64,000 nt of DNA, from assembly GCF_002563655.1 (NCBI RefSeq), contig NZ_PDIY01000001.1:186001-250000 (forward strand), in the 5' to 3' direction. Position numbers and translations under genes: made by a program. Under the pieces are notes generated by a model. The model was not told where the DNA came from and searched no databases. It saw only the letters and a list, made by a program, of their open reading frames with translations. This DNA comes from Bacillus sp. es.034 (GTDB taxonomy: Bacteria > Bacillota > Bacilli > Bacillales > Bacillaceae_B). The first letter of the stretch is position 1. Every line of letters starts with the position of its first letter. Shown piece by piece: positions 58,413 through 64,000 of this stretch.

Positions 58413-58826
58413 ATGGCACAAACCTTAAAAGATAAAATAACAGAACTGTTTTCCCATCATAAAATCGGCACCCTTGCCACCATCCGTGACAACAAACCGT
58501 ACTCACGGTTTATGATGTTCGATCACGACGATCTTACTCTGTATACGGCAACAAACGAACATGCCCACAAGGCAGAAGACATTGCACAGAACCCTCATGT
58601 GCACATCCTCCTCGGATATGACCGCGATTCCGATCATGAACATTATGTAGAAATCGAAGCTGAGGCTTCCGTCGAAGACTCACCGGAACTGAAAGCAAAA
58701 TTCTGGAAAGAGGAGCTCAAACACTGGATCGCAAGCCCCGATGATCCCGAATACCTGCTCCTCAAACTCACTCCCAAAACCATCCTCTACTACCCTAAAC
58801 CCGGCAGCGAACCCCAGGAGCTGTAG
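58413..58826 (+). CDS. pyridoxamine 5'-phosphate oxidase-like general stress protein
   Basis: A protein of 137 residues of the FMN-binding split barrel family, of the YdaG/general stress protein 26 kind: KIGTLATIRDNKPYSRFMMF, LYTATNEHAHKAEDIAQNPHVHILLGYD. FMN may bind but the PNPOx activity is doubtful in this branch. ATG 58413 has TAGGAGG upstream. Divergent from yfkE. No sigma-B consensus was clearly seen in the 88 bases between the two starts. Confidence 0.82.
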   Translation: MAQTLKDKITELFSHHKIGTLATIRDNKPYSRFMMFDHDDLTLYTATNEHAHKAEDIAQNPHVHILLGYDRDSDHEHYVEIEAEASVEDSPELKAKFWKEELKHWIASPDDPEYLLLKLTPKTILYYPKPGSEPQEL

Positions 58827-58835
58827 GGACTTCTT

Positions 58836-58948
58836 GAGGGACGGACCTTCAAATGGCCAGACGCATGCACGCGTTCTTTCCATTTAGAGGTCCGTCCCTC
58901 TTTTAACGGACCTCCAACAAATCGAAAACGTTCCGAGGTCCGTCCCTC
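58836..58948. repeat. compound REP-like element with two hairpins
   Basis: GAGGGACGGACC at 58836-58847 and GGTCCGTCCCTC at 58889-58900 are opposite arms (21 bases each, two mismatches). A second hairpin follows: ACGGACCTC (58906-58914) with GAGGTCCGT (58935-58943), and a third core ending at 58948. The element fills most of the gap between convergent genes 58413-58826 and 58957-59340. Confidence 0.88.
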
Positions 58949-58956
58949 ACGATTCT

Positions 58957-59340
58957 TTATCCCACCAACTCAAACGTTTCTTCAATCTTGATGCTGTCCT
59001 GCACCGATTGCACCATGGAGCAGTTCTTACGTGTGAGCTTCATGGCTTTCTCGATCTTGGCTTCATCAAGGTCCGTCCCTCGAATCGTAAAGTGGAGGGA
59101 GATGGCTTTGATGCGGTTGGCTTCGTCTTCGTTGCGGGTGACGTCGGCTTTGATGTGGATGTCGTCGAACTGGATGCGCATTTTTTCCAGTACTTTGCGC
59201 AGTACGCCCCCGCTGCATACGGCAACAGATGATACCAGTAATTGAAATGGGCGGAAACCATACTCTTCGTTACCCGATACCTCCAGCTTCCCAAACCCTA
59301 AATCACTGTAAAATCCGCCTTCTTGCATGTTATATTCCAT
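58957..59340 (-). CDS. OsmC/Ohr family peroxidase
   Basis: A protein of 127 residues with catalytic cysteines C42 (VCSGG) and C107 (KNCSMVQS) and a GFRPFQLLVSSVAVC helix, typical of OsmC proteins that reduce organic or hydrogen peroxides with thiols. ATG 59340 is the best start with AAGGAAGGG eleven bases upstream; ATG 59328 is possible. The coding sequence contains one copy of the GGGACGGACC repeat core, reading as RGTDL. Confidence 0.85.
   Translation of the reverse strand: MEYNMQEGGFYSDLGFGKLEVSGNEEYGFRPFQLLVSSVAVCSGGVLRKVLEKMRIQFDDIHIKADVTRNEDEANRIKAISLHFTIRGTDLDEAKIEKAMKLTRKNCSMVQSVQDSIKIEETFELVG
59068..59082. repeat. repeat core inside the osmC-like gene
   Basis: AAGGTCCGTCCCTCG at 59068-59082 inside a coding sequence. 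It could be a captured half repeat or coincidence; see findings. Confidence 0.5.
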
Positions 59341-59470
59341 TTCTTCATCATCCCTTCCTTCATATGCTAGTAGATGTTTTGATTTTACTCTATTCCCACC
59401 GTATTGCCAAACATTGAAATTGAGGGTACCATCAAAGAAGATATTTACTACGATTGGGAGTTTTGTCAAA

Positions 59471-60655
59471 ATGAATCAAACATTAGCCTTCCGTTTCAAG
59501 GTACTGGTCGGGATCGTCGCCATTTCCGGTTTCTCACAGGGAATGCTCCTTCCCCTCATCGCCATCATTTTCGAACAGGATGGACTGTCCTCTTCCCTAA
59601 ACGGGTTGAACGCAACGGCCCTCTACATCGGAATCCTGCTCGCCTCACCATTAATGGAACGACCACTTCAGAAAATCGGCTATAAACCGATGATCATCAT
59701 CGGGGGAATCATCGTCGCCGTTTCGCTCTTACTGTTCCCGTTCTGGAAATCCTTCTGGTTCTGGTTCGCCCTCCGTCTTCTGATCGGAATCGGTGATCAC
59801 ATGCTCCACTTTGCGACCCAGACGTGGATCACGTCATTTTCGCCAAAAGAACGCCGGGGACGCAACATTTCCATTTACGGGGTTTCCTTTGGGATCGGAT
59901 TCGCCGTCGGCCCGATGATGACGCAGCTCATCACGATCCATCAAGCCTTACCGTTCATCATTTCTTCCTTATTGAGCCTGACGGTATGGATGTTCGTCTT
60001 TCGCTTGCAAAATGAATTTCCCGAACAGCAAAACATCGGCAGCGCCTCGTTCCTCGGATCCTTCCATCGGTTCGGGAAGGTTCTTCAATATGCCTGGGTC
60101 GCCTTGCTGCCGCCTCTCGGATATGGCTTCCTGGAAGCGTCATTAAATGGAAACTTCCCTGTATTCGCCCTGCGAAACGGTCTTTCCATTGAAGCCGTGG
60201 CCATCCTCCTTCCTGCGTTTGCAGTGGGGAGCATCATCTCACAGGTGCCCCTCGGTATTCTGAGCGATAAATTTGGAAGACAACATGTCCTCCTTATCGT
60301 CATGATGATCGGATTCCTCTGTTTCTCGGCTGCCGGTATCGTTTCTGAGTCCACCGTCGGACTGTTCATTTGCTTCACGTTAGCCGGCATGGCTGTCGGA
60401 TCGACATTTTCACTCGGCATCAGTTATATGACGGATCTCCTACCGAAAGAGCTGCTGCCTGCCGGAAACATCATGTGCGGGATCTTTTTCAGCTTCGGCA
60501 GCATGATCGGTCCATTCATCGGCGGTATCACCATCGACTGGTTCAAAGGCTCGAGCTTCTTCTATTTGATTGCCAGCATGATGCTGATGATTTTTGTCAG
60601 TCTGCTTCTCTTCTCCCTGCAGAACAAGCGTGGAGAAATAACCCAGAATAACTAG
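59471..60655 (+). CDS. yfkF: MFS transporter (YfkF-like)
   Basis: A protein of 394 residues with twelve helices; LASPLMERPLQKIGYKPMIIIGG is the loop 2-3 region and GILSDKFGRQHVL the loop 8-9 motif. Drug or metabolite exporter of the DHA1 type; substrate unknown. ATG 59471 has GGGAG ten bases upstream; a longer frame would overlap osmC. Its order after yfkE agrees with B. subtilis. Confidence 0.85.
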   Translation: MNQTLAFRFKVLVGIVAISGFSQGMLLPLIAIIFEQDGLSSSLNGLNATALYIGILLASPLMERPLQKIGYKPMIIIGGIIVAVSLLLFPFWKSFWFWFALRLLIGIGDHMLHFATQTWITSFSPKERRGRNISIYGVSFGIGFAVGPMMTQLITIHQALPFIISSLLSLTVWMFVFRLQNEFPEQQNIGSASFLGSFHRFGKVLQYAWVALLPPLGYGFLEASLNGNFPVFALRNGLSIEAVAILLPAFAVGSIISQVPLGILSDKFGRQHVLLIVMMIGFLCFSAAGIVSESTVGLFICFTLAGMAVGSTFSLGISYMTDLLPKELLPAGNIMCGIFFSFGSMIGPFIGGITIDWFKGSSFFYLIASMMLMIFVSLLLFSLQNKRGEITQNN

Positions 60656-60757
60656 CACAAAATCCTTCCCATCCTCATATACATGTGGTAGGATTAGATT
60701 ATAATTATTACAAATTACAAACTTCATATATTTTCAGCTAAGAGCACGTGCCGTTTT

Positions 60758-60782
60758 GCTGTCACCTTTCACTGGTGGCAGC
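60758..60782 (+). terminator. hairpin downstream of yfkF
   Basis: GCTGTCACC and GGTGGCAGC arms (one G-T pair) close a 7-nt loop, followed by TTTCGTCGTTTT. Imperfect T tract, so termination may be partial. Confidence 0.5.
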
Positions 60783-60791
60783 TTTCGTCGT

Positions 60792-60833
60792 TTTATAGGG
60801 GTAATGACGTTGATTATTATTCTCAATGAGAAT
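60792..60833 (+). promoter_or_regulatory. zosA promoter overlapped by a Fur-family box
   Basis: TTTATA (60792-60797), 17 bases, TATTAT (60815-60820). TGATTATTATTCTCA (60811-60825) fits the Fur consensus in 12 of 14 positions and the PerR consensus in about 10. A second perfect 7-1-7 palindrome ATTCTCA-A-TGAGAAT (60819-60833) overlaps. Binding would block the -10. In B. subtilis the orthologous gene is under PerR. Confidence 0.7.
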
Positions 60834-60868
60834 CCCCCATTTTCATTTACTTAAAAGGAGGAATACCT

Positions 60869-62785
60869 ATGAGCTCACAATCCAAAGCACTATCCATGGG
60901 GTCACCGAAAGATAACATGCACTTCCTTGAAAAAATAAAACCCCATGCCGAATTGATCGCTGCCCTCATCAGCGGTGTGTTCATATTACTCGGATGGCTG
61001 ACATCTCATGATGACTCAAGCATGAGCATCATCTTCTACCTCCTTGCCTTTGCCATCGGCGGTTTTGCGAAAGCAAAAGAAGGAATCGAGGAAACCATCG
61101 AAAACAAAGAATTGAATGTTGAGATGCTGATGATTTTTGCTGCCGTCGGATCCGCCATCATCGGTTACTGGACGGAAGGGGCGATCCTGATCTTCATCTT
61201 CGCCGTCAGCGGAGCTCTTGAAACGTATACAATGAACAAAAGTCAGAAGGAAATCTCCGCCCTCATGCAGCTCCAACCTGAAGAAGCATGGCTTGTCACA
61301 GGCTCAGGCGAAAAGAAAGTCAATGTATCAAGCCTCGAAATCGGTGATCATATCCTGATCAAACCTGGTGAACGGGTACCGACGGACGGTGTGGTCGTAA
61401 AAGGAACCACCTCCATCGATGAAGCAGCGATTTCCGGTGAAGCCGTCCCTGTGACTAAGGGGCAGAGGGATGAAGTGTTCGCCGGGACCGTCAACATCAA
61501 CGGTGCCATCACGGTGGAAATGACCAAACCGAGCAGCGAAACCCTTTTCCAAAAAATCATCGACCTGGTGCAATCGGCGCAAAGCGAGAAATCCCCTTCC
61601 CAGCAGTTCATCGAACGCTTCGAGGGAACCTATGTAAAAGTCGTCCTCGCCGTCGTGTTCCTGATGATGTTCCTCCCTCACTTCATCCTCGGATGGAGCT
61701 GGACGGAAACGTTCTACCGGGCCATGGTCCTCCTGGTAGTCGCTTCACCGTGTGCCCTGGTTGCAGCCATCATGCCGGCCAGTCTTTCGGCCATCTCAAA
61801 CGGTGCCCGTCACGGGATCCTCTTTAAAGGCGGCGCCCACCTTGAGAACTTGAGTACCATAAAAGCGATTGCCTTTGATAAAACAGGGACGTTGACGAAA
61901 GGGAAACCCGTCGTGACGGATATCCTGATTGCTGATACGATGAATGAACGTGACGTGATAAGCGCAGTTGCTTCCATAGAGAATCAGTCGAACCATCCAC
62001 TCGCACAGGCCATCGTCGGTCACGCAACCCGCGAGTTCGACGTACAACTATTCCAGCCTGATTCCCTGGAGGATGTATCCGGCTGGGGAGTCAAAGCCCT
62101 TGTAGACGGGTCCGAGTGGAAAATCGGGAAAGCCGACTTTGTGGATAAACTGTTGGCAGAAAGGTTTATGAACGGAGCATACGGAAGAATCGCCTCTGAA
62201 GGAAAGACGACCGTTTTTGTGGCAAAAGAAAATGAAATCGTCGCATTGATCGCGCTGAAGGACGTTGTCCGGAATGAAACCATCGAAGCACTGAAACTTC
62301 TGGAAAAAGAAGGCGTCCAGACGATTATGCTGACAGGCGACAATGAAAAAACGGCCCATGCCATTGCAGAAGAAGCGGGCGTCGCTTCCTTCATTGCCGA
62401 ATGCCTGCCGGAAACGAAAGTAGACGAACTGAAAAAATTGAAAGATCAATTCGGTACGGTCGGTATGGTCGGAGACGGAATCAATGACGCACCGGCCCTC
62501 GCAACAGCCAACGTCGGAATTGCCATGGGAGAAGGAACCGACGTCGCCCTCGAGACAGCCGATGTCGTACTGATGAAAAACGACCTGACACGGATCGCCG
62601 AAGCCATCAAACTATCGAAAAAAATGAAGCGCATCGTCCAACAGAATGTCGTTTTCTCCATCGCCGTCATCATGCTGTTGATCGCCTCCAACTTCCTGCA
62701 GATCCTTGACCTCCCCTATGGAGTCATCGGACATGAAGGAAGTACGATATTGGTTATTTTAAATGGATTACGTTTACTGAAATAA
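60869..62785 (+). CDS. zosA: P-type metal ATPase ZosA (zinc uptake type)
   Basis: A protein of 638 residues. No metal-binding N-terminal domain, membrane helices at about 30-110, phosphorylation site DKTGTLTKGK, actuator GEAVPV, hinge GDGINDAP and metal motif SPC in helix 6 (VASPCALVA). It closely follows B. subtilis ZosA (YkvW), which imports zinc as part of the PerR peroxide regulon. The last residues LPYGVIGHEGSTILVILNGL match. ATG 60869 after AAAAGGAGG. Controlled by a Fur-family box. Confidence 0.9.
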   Translation: MSSQSKALSMGSPKDNMHFLEKIKPHAELIAALISGVFILLGWLTSHDDSSMSIIFYLLAFAIGGFAKAKEGIEETIENKELNVEMLMIFAAVGSAIIGYWTEGAILIFIFAVSGALETYTMNKSQKEISALMQLQPEEAWLVTGSGEKKVNVSSLEIGDHILIKPGERVPTDGVVVKGTTSIDEAAISGEAVPVTKGQRDEVFAGTVNINGAITVEMTKPSSETLFQKIIDLVQSAQSEKSPSQQFIERFEGTYVKVVLAVVFLMMFLPHFILGWSWTETFYRAMVLLVVASPCALVAAIMPASLSAISNGARHGILFKGGAHLENLSTIKAIAFDKTGTLTKGKPVVTDILIADTMNERDVISAVASIENQSNHPLAQAIVGHATREFDVQLFQPDSLEDVSGWGVKALVDGSEWKIGKADFVDKLLAERFMNGAYGRIASEGKTTVFVAKENEIVALIALKDVVRNETIEALKLLEKEGVQTIMLTGDNEKTAHAIAEEAGVASFIAECLPETKVDELKKLKDQFGTVGMVGDGINDAPALATANVGIAMGEGTDVALETADVVLMKNDLTRIAEAIKLSKKMKRIVQQNVVFSIAVIMLLIASNFLQILDLPYGVIGHEGSTILVILNGLRLLK

Positions 62786-62793
62786 TAATAATG

Positions 62794-62827
62794 GAGAGCA
62801 TCCAGCCTTGGCAGGGTGCTCTTTTTT
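62794..62827 (+). terminator. intrinsic terminator of zosA
   Basis: GAGCATCC and GGGTGCTC (one G-T pair), 11-nt loop, then six T. Confidence 0.82.
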
Positions 62828-63007
62828 GTATGAAGACTCCAGCTTTTATCCACATGTGAATAACCTCCGTCATCATCGAACACTATCCACAACCTCCTAC
62901 CCACTACTTAATAACTACCTCTTATTTCCCCGGTACCGCCGCCAAACCTCCCCTGCCAAGGTCCGTCCCTCTCACCATTAATATTTTACTAAAATACTAT
63001 TTTGTTA
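62828..63007. other. gap between zosA and ptsG
   Basis: No gene seen. It includes one half copy of the dispersed repeat (62958-62972) and otherwise AT-rich sequence. Confidence 0.5.
62958..62972. repeat. single copy of the GGGACGGACC repeat core
   Basis: AAGGTCCGTCCCTCT, same core as at 47826, 48794, 51748 and 58836. No opposite arm seen within 60 bases. Confidence 0.75.
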
Positions 63008-63036
63008 TTGCTTTCTTGAAAGGGATATCATAAAAT
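63008..63036 (+). promoter_or_regulatory. promoter of the PTS permease gene
   Basis: TTGCTT (63008-63013), 17 bases, TAAAAT (63031-63036). Transcription would start near 63043, giving a leader of about 170 nt. A 7-bp hairpin CATTTCA/TGAAATG lies at 63120-63141, but no terminator or antiterminator sequence of the LicT/GlcT type was found. Confidence 0.7.
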
Positions 63037-63048
63037 GTGTTTAGCTAG

Positions 63049-63062
63049 TGCAAACGGTTGCA
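63049..63062 (+). promoter_or_regulatory. cre site in the ptsG leader
   Basis: TGCAAACGGTTGCA fits the CcpA consensus fully and is nearly palindromic. It lies about 6-20 bases after the predicted start, a position where CcpA blocks transcription. Confidence 0.75.
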
Positions 63063-63213
63063 TCTATTCCGCACTCATTTTCATGTACATAGCACCATAT
63101 CATGAAGACACAGCGACACGCATTTCATTTTAAGCTGAAATGTAAACGCACACATGTCATCCAATGTAAGAAATATAGTTCAATAGATTGATATTAAAGG
63201 AGGAAACGGGTTT

Positions 63214-64000
63214 ATGAAGAATGTATTGTCATTTGATTTTTGGCAGAAGTTCGGGAAAGCATTGCTTGTGGTCGTGGCTGTTATGCCAGCTGCAGGGATC
63301 ATGATTTCCCTCGGTAAGTTGATTGCTATGATGGGTGGAGACATCACATTAGTGCAAACGATTGCAAGAGTAATGGAGGATATTGGTTGGGGAGTCATTA
63401 CGAATCTTCACATCCTCTTCGCCGTAGCCATCGGGGGCTCATGGGCGAAAGAACGTGCAGGGGGGGCCTTCGCTGCCCTGATTGCCTTCATCCTGATCAA
63501 CCGGATTACAGGAGCGATTTTCGGAGTGAGCGGGGATATGCTTGGTGATCCCGAAGCAACGGTCTCTTCCCTGTTCGGACAAACGCTGGTCGTTTCAGAT
63601 TATTTCATATCGGTCCTTGGTGCACCTGCCCTGAACATGGGTGTGTTCGTCGGAATCATTTCCGGTTTCCTTGGAGCCAACCTTTTCAACAAGTATTACA
63701 ACTACAGCAAATTGCCTGATGCCCTTTCCTTCTTTAACGGAAAACGTTTCGTACCCTTCGTCGTGATCGGCGGATCGGTCATCATCGCCATCATCATGTC
63801 GATTGTATGGCCATTCATTCAAGGCTTACTTAATGACTTCGGTCAGTGGATCGCCACATCACGTAACACAGCGCCGATCATTGCGCCATTCGTATTCGGT
63901 GCATTGGAGCGTCTGTTACTGCCATTCGGTCTGCATCATATGCTGACGGTTCCGATCAACTACACGGAACTTGGCGGAACATATACGATTTTGACAGGTT
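63214..64000 (+). CDS. ptsG: PTS glucose/glucose-family permease, IIC part (truncated by window end)
   Basis: The first 262 residues are present. They contain the IIC domain helices and blocks GKALLVVVAVMPAAGIMISLG, HILFAVAIGGSWAKERAGGAFAA, ILINRITGAIFGVSGDML, GVFVGIISGFLGA, LPDALSFFNGKRFVPF and ERLLLPFGLHHMLTVP. Histidines in LHHMLT are usual. The family covers glucose, glucosamine and N-acetylglucosamine uptake with phosphorylation; the sequence reminds me most of PtsG-type permeases of streptococci. ATG 63214 has AAAGGAGG upstream. A cre site controls it. IIB and any IIA domains would be outside the window. Confidence 0.85.
   Translation, partial: MKNVLSFDFWQKFGKALLVVVAVMPAAGIMISLGKLIAMMGGDITLVQTIARVMEDIGWGVITNLHILFAVAIGGSWAKERAGGAFAALIAFILINRITGAIFGVSGDMLGDPEATVSSLFGQTLVVSDYFISVLGAPALNMGVFVGIISGFLGANLFNKYYNYSKLPDALSFFNGKRFVPFVVIGGSVIIAIIMSIVWPFIQGLLNDFGQWIATSRNTAPIIAPFVFGALERLLLPFGLHHMLTVPINYTELGGTYTILTG

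Noticed and set aside
63063-63213. RAT/terminator antitermination element for the PTS permease
   Set aside because: One 7-bp hairpin is present, but no T tract and no RAT-like sequence overlapping a terminator.

Overview
The window is chromosomal DNA of a Bacillaceae bacterium, most likely Bacillus or a close relative such as Rossellomorea. The evidence is many close relatives of Bacillus subtilis proteins (YcnK, VmlR, PdaA, YfjO/YfjP/YfjT, YfkAB, YfkD, YfkE, YfkF, ZosA), strong AAAGGAGG-type ribosome binding sites, frequent TTG and GTG starts, sigma-A promoters and CcpA cre sites. No rRNA, tRNA, CRISPR array, transposase or phage gene was seen.

Layout. 0-3.4 kb: a half-size ABC exporter behind a leader peptide with a mutually exclusive RNA fold, then two membrane proteins. 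3.5-8 kb: short-chain dehydrogenase with a divergent WYL regulator, nucleoside hydrolase, metallo-hydrolase, small proteins. 8.3-10.7 kb: copper-type operon (YcnK-like regulator, PepSY membrane protein, FixH/YtkA-like lipoprotein). 10.8-16.7 kb: DUF3891, a TetR/MFS pair, MarR divergent from LrgAB, and NagZ. 16.7-22.4 kb: enzymes, a P-loop kinase flanked by two very small membrane proteins, and Mqo. 22.7-31 kb: MarR/MMPL exporter, ArsR with two SRPBCC proteins, FadR-type regulator with a membrane hydroxylase, an ABC-2 exporter and DUF6526. 31-41.3 kb: a sugar locus, i.e. a ChvE/GguA/GguB-like importer with a binding protein, YesM-type kinase and YesN-type regulator, ending in a frameshifted XylF-like gene. 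41.3-45.3 kb: VmlR with its attenuator, TerC and an old-yellow-enzyme homologue. 45.4-62.8 kb: a block collinear with the B. subtilis yfjO-yfkF region, followed by ZosA, with FumA and other genes inserted. 62.8-64 kb: start of a PtsG-like glucose permease cut by the window end.

Regulation is unusually readable. Cre sites lie before mqo, the sugar importer and ptsG. Palindromic operators lie before tetR, the two marR genes, fadR and the WYL regulator. Two genes have ribosome-dependent leader control (the ABC exporter and vmlR). A Fur-family box covers the zosA promoter. A dispersed palindromic repeat with core GGGACGGACC occurs at gene ends from 47.8 to 63 kb.

Most notable: a cysteine-rich protein of 823 residues built from two alternating Ig-like domain types (54.7-57.1 kb), a promoter plus terminator that predicts a small RNA of about 110 nt next to it, the two leader-controlled resistance genes, and the sugar-sensing three-component locus whose extra binding protein has been lost by frameshift. 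Three small membrane-protein genes of 41-58 codons (19640-19816, 20670-20795, 53308-53484) are supported by ribosome binding sites and context.
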